Below, piece after piece: positions 16,105 to 23,681 of a DNA stretch of 51,584 nt. Position 1 is the stretch's first letter, and every line of letters begins with the position of its first letter. The stretch lies in assembly GCF_009377235.1 (NCBI RefSeq), contig NZ_VMNX01000038.1, positions 1 through 51,584 on the forward strand, in the 5' to 3' direction. This DNA is from Streptomyces acidicola (GTDB taxonomy: Bacteria > Actinomycetota > Actinomycetes > Streptomycetales > Streptomycetaceae). The position numbers and the translations under genes are program-made. The notes under the pieces are model-generated. The model was not told the origin of the DNA and searched no databases. It saw nothing but the letters and a program-made list of their open reading frames with translations.

Positions 16105-18726
16105 TCAGATCACCGACGCGTCGCTCTCCGTTTCGCTCGGCGAGCCGGGGGCGCTGCTGTCCGGGGCGCTCGCGGAGCTGCTGGTCTCCGCCGGCCGGCT
16201 CGAGGCGGGGCCGCTGGCCGAGGTGCTGGTCTGCGGCGGGGGGTCCGACGACTCCGACTGGCTGGGCGTCGGGCCCGGTGACGTCGGGGAGCCGCTGGGC
16301 GACTCCGTCTCCGGCTCCGATTCGGACGGCGTGGGCGACGGCGGCTTGGACGGCGACTTCGTGGGCGACTTGGACGGGGACTTCGTCGGCTTGTCCGGCC
16401 CGCCCGTCTCACTCGGTTCGTCCGACGGCGAGCCGCTCCGCGTGGGCGTCGGGTCGTCCGCTGTGCCGAGGGTCCCGTCCGGGCCGGGGTCCGTGGGCTC
16501 GGACACGGCGCCCGGGTCGTCGCCCGAGCCCTTCCTCACGCGGTCCGCGCCCAGCTCGCCGTCGTCGACGCCGGTGCTGGCCGACGGGTTGACGCCGACC
16601 TGCTCGGCCGGGGGGTCGTCGCTGTTGCCGGAGGTCGCCCCCAGGGTCACCACCGTGCCGAGCACGGCCGCGAGCAGCGCGCCCGCGCCGGCGGCCACCA
16701 GGTTGCGCCGGGCACCGCTGACCAGGCGGCCCTTGACGCCGCCCTTGCCGGCGGGACCGGCTCCCGCCTGGTTCGTGACCAGTGTCGAGGTGTCGCCGGG
16801 TGTCCGGGGCGGGCCGCCGTACCCGGAGACGAAGCCGGAGGGCACGCCACCGGGAGGCGCAGCCGACTCCTCGTGCCGGGCGTCCGGCACCTCCTCCCCC
16901 GCCGCCGTGCGCCCCCCGGGCGGGGTCGCCCCGGAGCGGTCGGCGACCAGCGCCAGCGCGCGCCGGCCCGCGACCGTGCCGCGCTTGTCGGCGAGGGCGC
17001 CGCGCAGCCCGATGGACGCCTCCAGCTCGGAGCGGGCCCGGTCGAGCTGCCCGGAGCAGAGCGCGAGGACGCCCAACTCATGGTGGAAGTAGGCCTGATC
17101 GCCGACCTCGCCGGTGAGCCGGGCCGCCTCGGCGCCGGACCGCAGCGCCCGCTCCCAGACGCCCCACTGCAAGGCAGCGGCGAACGCGGGCGCGGCCTGC
17201 CGGCCCAGCCGTACGGCGGCGCTCTCCTCGTCCTCGCCGGGGGGTGAAGTCGAGAGCGGGGGGGAGAGCGGTACGACGGCGGTCAGCGCGGCGAGCACGG
17301 CGTCGGCCTCGGCCGCGACCCGCTCGGGCGTGACCGAGGGGTGCCCGGCCCACCAGGCGTAGTGCTGGGCGGCGGTCTCGGCCCGCTCACCCGCGTCGTC
17401 CCCGTACCCGGCGACCTCCAGCTGGGTCTGCACCCCGGCCACGAGCCGGTAGCGCGAGCCGACCGGGGTCACCAGGGCGCAGCCCACCAGTTCGGCGAGG
17501 GCGGCGTCCGCGCGGGTGTCCCCCACCAGCGCCGGCAGATGGGCCTGGTGCGGCACCTCGCCGCCGAGCGCGACCGCGAACCGCAACGTGGCGCGTGCCG
17601 ACTCGCTCAGCCGGGACGCGAGCAGCGCGGCGGGTGCGGCGCCCTCCGCGAGGGACGGCAGCGGTACGTCGTGGCCGTCCCCGGCGTCGAAGGGCGCGTC
17701 GACCGGGGCCTCCTGGAAGACGCCGAACTCGTCGAAGGCGTCCGCGTCGCCGCGCAGCCGGTCCCGCTGCCGCAGCAGCGCACCGGACTGCATGAACCGC
17801 AGCGGCAGGCCCTCGGACTCGAACCAGAGGTCGCCCGCCCAGTTCGACTCCTCCTCGGTGAGGACGCGGCCGACGGCGCGCTCCAGCAGTTCCAGCCCGC
17901 CGGCACGGTCGAGCCCGCCCAGGAACATCTCTTCGAGGGGTGAGTCGGCGGAGGGCGCGGGGACGTCGGGCGTGACGGCGAGCAGGAAGGCGCACTCGGG
18001 GGTCGCGTCGAGCAGCTCGTCGAGCGCGCTGCCGCCGAACTCCAGGTCGTCGACGACGACGACCGCGCCGATCTCCCGGACGAGGTCCAGGAGTTGCTCC
18101 TGGTCCGGGCGGTGCAGCGGCGCCTTGTAGACGGTGGTGAACAGGTCGTGGAGCAGCTCGCCGCTGGTGCGCCGGTAGCCGGAGAGGCGGACGACGCCGT
18201 CCGGGGCAAGGTCCCCGCAGTCCTCGGCGACGAGGTCGAGGAGCGCCGTGCGGCCCGAACCGGAGTGACCGGTGAGGCGGACCGACCGGCCGCGTGCGAG
18301 GAGCCGTACGAGCCGTTCACGCTCGGTGTCGCGCTCCAGGAGCGACGGCCGGGGCGGTGGGGGTCCCCCCGCTCGTGGGGGTCCCCCCGCTCGAGCGAAA
18401 TCGAGAGTGGGGGAGAAGCCGAGAGTGGGGGAGGGTCCCGGCGGGACGGGCGGCCGGGCGGCGCGGTCGATCTCCGCCCGCTCGGCGGCCGGGTGCTTCT
18501 CGGGCCGGCCGAGGCGCTCCCGCGGCGGGCAGTTCTCCACCTCGCTGCCGTCGATGGGATTGACGGTGAGCAGACAGTCGCCCGAGACGAGCTGGACGGT
18601 GCGGGCGAGCGCCGGAGCAGGCTGGCCGAAATCCGGCGTCAGGGAGTCGCGTGGCGGCCGCGGACGCGGCGCCCGGTCTCCGTCGTCATGGCGGTGCTCT
18701 TCGGGTCCCCGGTTCATCGGGTCCAT
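16105..18726 (-). CDS. Membrane-anchored P-loop NTPase-like protein with extracellular Ser/Pro-rich tail
   Basis: An 873-aa protein. Residues 1-130 are a variable N-terminus with the conserved patch LVSGDCLLTVNPIDGSE. About 135-420 is an NTPase domain with a P-loop-like GHSGSGRT (residues 153-160) and Walker B VVVVDDLEF. About 420-630 is an alpha-helical region with TPR-like character. A single hydrophobic segment lies at about 675-698, and the last 175 residues are a low-complexity Ser/Pro/Thr/Glu tail, probably outside the membrane. The Walker A lysine is replaced by Arg159. The ATG at 18726 follows GGGGGGCAAAG. Residues 98-121 are encoded by a dispersed intergenic repeat. Function unknown; the architecture suggests a signalling scaffold. 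Confidence 0.8.
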   Translation of the reverse strand: MDPMNRGPEEHRHDDGDRAPRPRPPRDSLTPDFGQPAPALARTVQLVSGDCLLTVNPIDGSEVENCPPRERLGRPEKHPAAERAEIDRAARPPVPPGPSPTLGFSPTLDFARAGGPPRAGGPPPPRPSLLERDTERERLVRLLARGRSVRLTGHSGSGRTALLDLVAEDCGDLAPDGVVRLSGYRRTSGELLHDLFTTVYKAPLHRPDQEQLLDLVREIGAVVVVDDLEFGGSALDELLDATPECAFLLAVTPDVPAPSADSPLEEMFLGGLDRAGGLELLERAVGRVLTEEESNWAGDLWFESEGLPLRFMQSGALLRQRDRLRGDADAFDEFGVFQEAPVDAPFDAGDGHDVPLPSLAEGAAPAALLASRLSESARATLRFAVALGGEVPHQAHLPALVGDTRADAALAELVGCALVTPVGSRYRLVAGVQTQLEVAGYGDDAGERAETAAQHYAWWAGHPSVTPERVAAEADAVLAALTAVVPLSPPLSTSPPGEDEESAAVRLGRQAAPAFAAALQWGVWERALRSGAEAARLTGEVGDQAYFHHELGVLALCSGQLDRARSELEASIGLRGALADKRGTVAGRRALALVADRSGATPPGGRTAAGEEVPDARHEESAAPPGGVPSGFVSGYGGPPRTPGDTSTLVTNQAGAGPAGKGGVKGRLVSGARRNLVAAGAGALLAAVLGTVVTLGATSGNSDDPPAEQVGVNPSASTGVDDGELGADRVRKGSGDDPGAVSEPTDPGPDGTLGTADDPTPTRSGSPSDEPSETGGPDKPTKSPSKSPTKSPSKPPSPTPSESEPETESPSGSPTSPGPTPSQSESSDPPPQTSTSASGPASSRPAETSSSASAPDSSAPGSPSETESDASVI
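18363..18435. repeat. Dispersed intergenic-type repeat inside a coding sequence
   Basis: GTGGGGGTCCCCCCGCTCG appears twice in overlap, followed by TCGAGAGTGGGGGAG and a further GAGAGTGGGGGAG copy. This is the sequence style of a common Streptomyces intergenic repeat. Here it lies within the ATPase gene and is translated in frame as SPTLGFSPTLDFARAGGPP. A shorter related stretch occurs at 17245-17265 in the same gene. Confidence 0.7.
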
Positions 18727-19071
18727 CGGTCTTTGCCCCCCAAGAAGCGTGGTGTGCCTGGGTCCTGTCCCCGGACTCCCGCGCACCGCGCTGTCGCTTC
18801 TGGTCCGGTGCCCGCTCCGGGGTCGTCAGGGCGGCGGGCAGCCGAACCCTAAACCTTTGCACAGTATCCACGGAATGCCAGGGTCCCGTGCTGTCCGAGA
18901 CGTCACAGTCTCGTGAGGATTGCGCGTGTGGCGCCTTTCGCCCCGGGGACGTCCGGGTGCTGCCCGTCCACCGGGTCACACATGAGTCCGTACGTGCGTT
19001 CCCGCACGTCCGTTCACTTCCGGGCCGTCCTGTTCAGTGGCGTACCGATTCGCCCCGGTCGTGGTCCGGTG
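18727..19071. other. 345-bp intergenic region, no gene seen
   Basis: This lies between the start of the ATPase gene and the end of the STAS gene, both on the minus strand. It should hold the ATPase promoter, since an AT-richer patch (CCTAAACCTTTGCACAGT) sits at about 18847-18864, but I cannot assign -35/-10 boxes with confidence. No repeat or RNA gene is recognised. Confidence 0.4.
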
Positions 19072-19395
19072 TCACACGCGGGGCAGCGACTCCACTCCGA
19101 TGCCGCCCTCGATGGCCAGGATCCGGTGCAGCCGGGTGGCCACCAACAGGCGTTGCATTTGCGGAGGCACCTCACGCAGCACCAGCCGCCGTCCACACCG
19201 CCCCGCGCGCCGGTGGACCCCCATGATCACGCCCAGTCCCGTGGCGTCCCACGAGTCCAGCCCTGACAGGTCGAGCACCAGATCACCGACTCCGTCGTCG
19301 ATGGCCGAGTGCAGGACCGTACGGGCGTCCGCCGCGCTGCGTACGTCGAGGCGGCCCCCGACGACCAGCTCGGCGTGGTCGCCCCTGATGTACAT
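19072..19395 (-). CDS. STAS-domain protein (anti-sigma factor antagonist family)
   Basis: A single 107-aa STAS domain with the fold signature VVGGRLDVRSAADARTVL, then LVLDLSGLDSWDATGLGVIMG near residues 39-59. Family members bind anti-sigma kinases, and phosphorylation of the serine directly after the conserved Asp switches them off. Here that position is Ala51 (D-A-T-G), followed by Thr52. The ATG at 19395 has GGGGAG five bases upstream; an earlier in-frame start at 19449 has weaker support. No anti-sigma kinase lies next to it, so the partner is elsewhere. Likely roles are a constitutive antagonist or a non-sigma STAS function. Confidence 0.85.
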   Translation of the reverse strand: MYIRGDHAELVVGGRLDVRSAADARTVLHSAIDDGVGDLVLDLSGLDSWDATGLGVIMGVHRRAGRCGRRLVLREVPPQMQRLLVATRLHRILAIEGGIGVESLPRV

Positions 19396-19553
19396 ATGCG
19401 CTCCCCGAGAGTGCGTCTTTCGTACGCCGGTCGTTTCTGATTGATGCAACTTCTGACGGTTCGGGAACCCCGGAAGTTGCCCTCTGTAAGCGAACCGATA
19501 CCGAATTCACCCCAACGGGTGATACCCGAGGGGCTCATGCGGTTCCCGTGACG

Positions 19554-20402
19554 TCAGTGTGTGTAGAACCCCTGCCCGCTCTTCCGGCCGATGTCACCCG
19601 CGTCAACCATCCGGCGCATCAACTCGGGCGGGGCGAACTTCTCGTCCTGGGACTCGGTGTAGATGTTGCTGGTCGCGTGCAGCAGGATGTCGACCCCGGT
19701 GAGGTCGGCCGTGGCGAGGGGTCCCATCGCGTGGCCGAAGCCCAACTTGCAGGCGAGGTCGATGTCCTCGGCGGTGGCCACGCCCGACTCGTACAGCTTC
19801 GCGGCCTCGACGACGAGGGCCGAGATGAGCCGGGTGGTGACGAAACCGGCCACGTCGCGGTTGACGACGATGCACGTCTTGCCGACGGACTCGGCGAACT
19901 CCCGCGCGGTGGCGAGGGTCTCGTCGCTGGTCTTGTAGCCGCGGACGAGTTCGCAGAGCTGCATCATCGGGACCGGCGAGAAGAAGTGCGTACCGACGAC
20001 CCGTTCGGGGTGCTCGGTCACCGCCGCGATCTTGGTGATCGGGATGGCGGAGGTGTTGGAGGCGAGCACTGCCCCGTCGCGCACGAGCTTGTCGAGCGCG
20101 CGGAAGATCTCGTGCTTGACCTCCAGCTTCTCGAAGACGGCCTCGACGACGATGTCGGCGTCACCGACGGCGTCCAGGTCGGTGGTCGCGGTGATACGGC
20201 CCAGGGCGGCCTCGGCGTCCGCGGCGCCCAGCTTCCCCTTGCCCACGAACTTGTCGTACGACGCCTTGATGCCGTCGGTGCCACGGGTGAGCGCCTCGTC
20301 GGTGACGTCACGCAGGACGACGTCCCAGCCCGCCTGGGCGGAGACCTGGGCGATACCGGACCCCATGAGACCGGCCCCGATGACGGCGAGCTTCCGTGTC
20401 AC
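19554..20402 (-). CDS. 3-hydroxybutyryl-CoA dehydrogenase
   Basis: A 282-aa NAD(P)-dependent 3-hydroxyacyl-CoA dehydrogenase. The Rossmann motif VIGAGLMGSGIAQ is at residues 7-19, the catalytic histidine in THFFSPVPMMQL, and the C-terminal domain has LGFGHAMGPLATADLTGVDI and ends in KSGQGFYTH. It reduces acetoacetyl-CoA to 3-hydroxybutyryl-CoA (or the reverse) and pairs logically with the thiolase at 1134-2336. GTG 20402 is the start, with GGGGAG upstream. A nested inverted repeat lies about 80-105 bp upstream. Confidence 0.93.
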   Translation of the reverse strand: MTRKLAVIGAGLMGSGIAQVSAQAGWDVVLRDVTDEALTRGTDGIKASYDKFVGKGKLGAADAEAALGRITATTDLDAVGDADIVVEAVFEKLEVKHEIFRALDKLVRDGAVLASNTSAIPITKIAAVTEHPERVVGTHFFSPVPMMQLCELVRGYKTSDETLATAREFAESVGKTCIVVNRDVAGFVTTRLISALVVEAAKLYESGVATAEDIDLACKLGFGHAMGPLATADLTGVDILLHATSNIYTESQDEKFAPPELMRRMVDAGDIGRKSGQGFYTH

Positions 20403-20483
20403 TGCGCGACTCCCCTGCTGACCCTGACTGACACGCTTTTATGTTTGCTTCTCGGGCGGACACTAGCGCTCGTGAGGGGCTGT

Positions 20484-20508
20484 GTGACCGGTTAGTAACG
20501 CGTGTCAC
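20484..20508. promoter_or_regulatory. Nested inverted repeat upstream of 3-hydroxybutyryl-CoA dehydrogenase
   Basis: GTGAC (20484-20488) and GTCAC (20504-20508) flank the odd-centred palindrome GTTAGTAAC (20491-20499). The position, about 80-105 bp before the minus-strand GTG, suits an operator, for example for a TetR-type acyl-CoA regulator. This is inference; no regulator gene is adjacent. Confidence 0.35.
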
Positions 20509-20640
20509 TGTCTCAGGGGGTGAGATGGCTCTCACGCTTCGGCCGACGGGTTCCGTCACGGCGGCCCGAGTGCCGATTCCTCCCGAATTCAGGGCCATTC
20601 GAGGGTCATCCGGCGTCGGCGAACGCCATACGGTCACCCC

Positions 20641-20757
20641 GCCTCCCGTACCGCATAGTTGAGCACCTTCTCGCTCAACAGGCCCTCCATGTAGTCCAGG
20701 AGCCCGAGCACCTCGTGGGACACTTCGTCCGGTTTGCGCCCCATGACCATCTCGCGT
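20641..20757 (-). pseudogene. Possible small ORF or frameshifted remnant
   Basis: The minus strand encodes about 38 aa, MVMGRKPDEVSHEVLGLLDY and onward to NYAVREAG, with protein-like composition. Directly upstream, in a different frame, is MATALIVAPNFWGAVTFIAG followed by AYRTR, which reads like a membrane segment. One base shift would join the two into a small protein of about 60 aa. So this could be a broken small membrane-protein gene, a sequencing error, or a genuine 38-aa ORF. No family is recognised. Confidence 0.3.
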
Positions 20758-20844
20758 GCGGTACGCGCCGGCGATGAAGGTCACCGCACCCCAGAAGTTC
20801 GGTGCGACGATCAATGCCGTCGCCATGCCGTCCGTGCTCCTGCG

Positions 20845-20973
20845 ATGCGGGACGCGTACGTGGGCCAGTACACGACGGCGTCCATGCTGTACGGGGTGCT
20901 GGTCACCCTGGGGCTCACGGCGCCGGCCGTGACGGTGGGGACACGGGTGTTCCGGACGGCCGGGCCTGATTAG
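20845..20973 (+). CDS. Possible 42-aa small membrane protein
   Basis: The frame MRDAYVGQYTTASMLYGVLV continues to TRVFRTAGPD and contains one hydrophobic stretch (SMLYGVLVTLGLTAPAVTV). It ends 9 bp before the pduO-type gene on the same strand. No strong ribosome binding site is visible and no family is recognised. It may be a real small ORF or chance. Confidence 0.3.
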   Translation: MRDAYVGQYTTASMLYGVLVTLGLTAPAVTVGTRVFRTAGPD

Positions 20974-20982
20974 GGTGGTCAC

Positions 20983-21555
20983 ATGGTCAATCTGACGCGC
21001 ATCTACACAAGGACAGGCGACCAGGGCACCACGAACCTCGGTGACATGAGCCGGGTGCCCAAGACCGACCTGCGCATCGCCGCCTACGCCGACGCCAACG
21101 AGGCGAACGCGGCGATCGGCACGGCGATCGCGCTGGGCGGTCTGGACGAGGAGGTCGTCAAGGTCCTGACCCGCGTGCAGAACGATCTCTTCGACGTCGG
21201 TGCCGACCTGTCCACCCCCGTCGCCGAGAACCCGAAGTTCCCGCCGCTGCGGGTCGAGCAGTTCTACATCGACAAACTGGAGGCGGACTGCGACCGCTTC
21301 CTCGCCGAGTTGGAGAAACTCCGCTCCTTCATCCTCCCCGGCGGCACACCCGGCGCGGCCCTGCTGCACCAGGCGTGCACGGTCGTACGGCGGGCCGAGC
21401 GCTCGACGTGGGCGGCGCTGGAGGTGCACGGGGACACCATGAACCCGCTCACCGCGACCTACCTCAACCGCCTGTCCGACCTGCTGTTCATCCTGGCCAG
21501 GACGGCGAACAAGGAGGTCGGGGACGTGCTGTGGGTGCCGGGCGGGGAGCGCTGA
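20983..21555 (+). CDS. PduO-type ATP:cob(I)alamin adenosyltransferase
   Basis: A 190-aa protein with the ATP-binding N-terminus TRIYTRTGDQGTTNLGD and the conserved helix PGGTPGAALLHQACTVVRRAER, followed by NRLSDLLFILAR. The enzyme transfers adenosine from ATP to cob(I)alamin, making the coenzyme used by methylmalonyl-CoA mutase, which connects it functionally with meaB and mce in this window. An adjacent position relative to the ATP synthase/DUF2550 block is also seen in mycobacteria. Its stop lies only 4 bp from the stop of the convergent DUF5708 gene. Confidence 0.94.
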   Translation: MVNLTRIYTRTGDQGTTNLGDMSRVPKTDLRIAAYADANEANAAIGTAIALGGLDEEVVKVLTRVQNDLFDVGADLSTPVAENPKFPPLRVEQFYIDKLEADCDRFLAELEKLRSFILPGGTPGAALLHQACTVVRRAERSTWAALEVHGDTMNPLTATYLNRLSDLLFILARTANKEVGDVLWVPGGER

Positions 21556-21559
21556 GGCG

Positions 21560-21757
21560 CTAACGGCCCCCGGCGGGCGCGCGCACCGACCGGTACAGGC
21601 CCATGACGGCCTGCGCACCCCCGACGCACATCATCACCACTCCGACCTTCGTCAAGGTGACGACCGGGACCTCCACGTCCTCCGTGAACAGCCACAGCGC
21701 CAGGCCGACGGCACCGGTGACGACCCCCTCCAGCAGGTTCTTCGACGCTCTGGTCAT
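21560..21757 (-). CDS. DUF5708-family small membrane protein
   Basis: A 65-aa protein with two hydrophobic segments (LLEGVVTGAVGLALWLF and LTKVGVVMMCVGGAQAVMGLY) and a basic C-terminus. It matches the actinobacterial DUF5708 pattern. Its ATG overlaps the stop of the upstream membrane-protein gene (ATGA at 21754-21757), so the two are translationally coupled. Function unknown. Confidence 0.8.
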   Translation of the reverse strand: MTRASKNLLEGVVTGAVGLALWLFTEDVEVPVVTLTKVGVVMMCVGGAQAVMGLYRSVRAPAGGR

Positions 21758-22344
21758 GAACGGGCACTCTCCTTTTCCGCCGTGAGCCGGTGCTCCTCGC
21801 CGGTCCCGCCCCCCGGGTCCTTCCTCGGCCAGATCATGTACGACAGGGTGATCAGTCCGTAGATGACGACCGCGCGCACGGCCGCCCCCTGGAAGCCGCG
21901 CAGGGAACTGGCGTCGCCGGAGTCGCCGACGTACCAGACGGCGAGTTCGAGGAGCGCCAGCGCCACCGCGCCCCCGAGCACCGCCCTCAGCCACAGCTTC
22001 GCCTCGTGGCGGGCGCGGGCACGGCCGTAGCGCGGCGGCTTCGGCGGGGGCGGGCCGCCGCCCAGGCGGTGGGCCGCGTGGCCGTCGAGCCAGCGGATCG
22101 TGTAGTGGCCGAACGCCACCGTGTAGCCGATGTAGAGCGCCGCCAGGCCGTGCTCCCAGCTCGGCTCGGCACCGTTCTTCAGGTCGATCGCCGTCGCGAC
22201 GAACAGGACCAGCTCCAGCACGGGCTCGCACAACAGCAGCACCACGCTCGTACGGCGCCACTTCAGCAGATAGCGCACGGCGAGGCCCAGTGCCAGCAGC
22301 ACCCAGAAGCCCACCTCGCAGGCGATGATCAACGCGACGACCAC
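21754..22344 (-). CDS. Conserved multi-spanning membrane protein
   Basis: A 196-aa protein with about four to five hydrophobic segments. One N-terminal segment (VALIIACEVGFWVLLALGLAVRYLL) is followed by KWRRTSVVLLLCEPVLELVL, a third near AALYIGYTVAFGHYTIRWLD, and two in the C-terminal third. A Pro-rich loop separates the halves. The GTG at 22344 is chosen because GGAGGGAG lies 6 nt upstream. It is coupled to the DUF5708 gene downstream. No function is recognised. Confidence 0.8.
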   Translation of the reverse strand: MVVALIIACEVGFWVLLALGLAVRYLLKWRRTSVVLLLCEPVLELVLFVATAIDLKNGAEPSWEHGLAALYIGYTVAFGHYTIRWLDGHAAHRLGGGPPPPKPPRYGRARARHEAKLWLRAVLGGAVALALLELAVWYVGDSGDASSLRGFQGAAVRAVVIYGLITLSYMIWPRKDPGGGTGEEHRLTAEKESARS

Positions 22345-22496
22345 GGTTCGCTCCCTCCTGTCACCCTTCAAGGCTCCCGGCGGGCCGCGCGGCATTCGTC
22401 GTCGGCGATGACGAAGTCGCGGTACATCGAAAGATGCAGCCCGGGACCCTCCCCCGGGGTCAGGCGCCGGGTCCGTACGCCGTGTTGGATGGGGCC

Positions 22497-23681
22497 ATGG
22501 CCGTACGACTCCCCCGCCCGCACCGCTTCGACGTGTACATCGCGGTGTCCGGTCTGCTCGGCGGACTCGTGCTGCTGGCGATCGGACTGGCCATCCGGAC
22601 GGCCGAGGATCCGGTCGTGCAGTGGGCGGGGCGCTGGCCCATCCTGGTGCCGCTCGTCGTCATGGCGGGCTGTGAGCTGCTGCGCCGGGCCGCCCCGCGT
22701 ACGGCGCTGCTGACCGGCACGGCCGCGATCATCCTGGACGCCCTCACCCAGGGCAGCCTGGTCACGGTCCTGATGTTCACCGACCTCATGTACGCGGCCG
22801 TCCTGTACGGTCCGCCCGCGTCGGCCCGCCGTATCCCGCGGATCACGGGGCTGCTCGCCGTGGTGGGCACCGTGGTGCCGTTCGCGATGTGGCGGGTCCC
22901 TGAGGCCCTGCTGATCGGCGTGGTCATCGGCATCGTGTCGTTCAGTCCCGCGGCCACCGGCCTGATCGTCCGCAACCACCGTGACGCCGCCGAGGCCGCC
23001 CGGCTGCGCGCCGAGCAGACCGCGCTGCTCGCCGAACTGGACCGCGGCCAGGCCGTGGCCGCCGAACGGGCCCGCATGGCACGGGAGTTGCACGACATGG
23101 TGGCCAACCACCTGTCCGCGATCGCCATCCACTCCACGGCCGCGCTCTCGCTCGACGATCCGGGCACCTCCCGGCAGGCCCTCGGTGTCATCCGGGAGAA
23201 CAGCGTCGCGGGCCTCGCGGAGATGCGGCGGCTGATCGGGATCCTGCGGGACTCCAGCGGCGACACCGAGCCCTCCGCCGCGCCCACGCTCGACGGGCTC
23301 GGCGCGCTCGTCGAGGGCGCCCGCGTCAACGGGCTCGACGTCACGCTCGACGCCGCCCCCGCCCAGGTCCCCGCCCCGGTGGAACTCGCGGCGTACCGCA
23401 TCGTCCAGGAGTCCCTGACCAACGCCCTCAAGCACGCCTGCCCCGGCCGGGTCACCGTGACGCTGGTCCGGCTGGGCCGTTCCCTCACCGTCGCGGTCAC
23501 CAGCCCCTTCGGCGACCGCGACAGCCCCCGCGCCCCCGGATCGGGCGCCGGACTGGTCGGCATGCGGGAGCGGACCGCTCTGCTGGGCGGCACCTTCGAG
23601 GCCGGCCCCGAGGACTCCCCCGACGGCAAGATCTGGGCCGTGCGGGCCACACTCCCCGTGACCGAAGGAGACCCCCCATGA
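22497..23681 (+). CDS. chiS: Two-component sensor histidine kinase, ChiS-like
   Basis: A 394-aa NarL/DesK-type kinase. Residues 12-160 hold five or six hydrophobic segments with no large external sensor domain. The HisKA_3 dimerisation box MARELHDMVANHLSAIAIHS carries the phospho-acceptor His199, and the C-terminal HATPase domain shows RIVQESLTNALKHACPG and GAGLVGMRERTALLGG. The stop overlaps the response regulator start (ATGA at 23678-23681). Its position directly before chiC matches the ChiS/ChiR system known to control chitinase in Streptomyces; the name rests on that synteny. Confidence 0.82.
   Translation: MAVRLPRPHRFDVYIAVSGLLGGLVLLAIGLAIRTAEDPVVQWAGRWPILVPLVVMAGCELLRRAAPRTALLTGTAAIILDALTQGSLVTVLMFTDLMYAAVLYGPPASARRIPRITGLLAVVGTVVPFAMWRVPEALLIGVVIGIVSFSPAATGLIVRNHRDAAEAARLRAEQTALLAELDRGQAVAAERARMARELHDMVANHLSAIAIHSTAALSLDDPGTSRQALGVIRENSVAGLAEMRRLIGILRDSSGDTEPSAAPTLDGLGALVEGARVNGLDVTLDAAPAQVPAPVELAAYRIVQESLTNALKHACPGRVTVTLVRLGRSLTVAVTSPFGDRDSPRAPGSGAGLVGMRERTALLGGTFEAGPEDSPDGKIWAVRATLPVTEGDPP

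Larger units (their letters stand above)
20403..20982. other. 580-bp region with only doubtful short coding remnants
   Basis: No confident gene. Two short candidate reading frames are listed separately (20641-20757 minus, 20845-20973 plus). Apart from the inverted repeat at 20484-20508, nothing regulatory is clear. The codon pattern is weaker than in neighbouring genes, which suggests decay or non-coding DNA. Confidence 0.5.

Noticed and set aside
20308..21618. 436-codon minus-strand frame over the PduO-type gene
   Set aside because: Overlaps the clearly coding plus-strand adenosyltransferase and the hydroxybutyryl-CoA dehydrogenase start; composition not protein-like.
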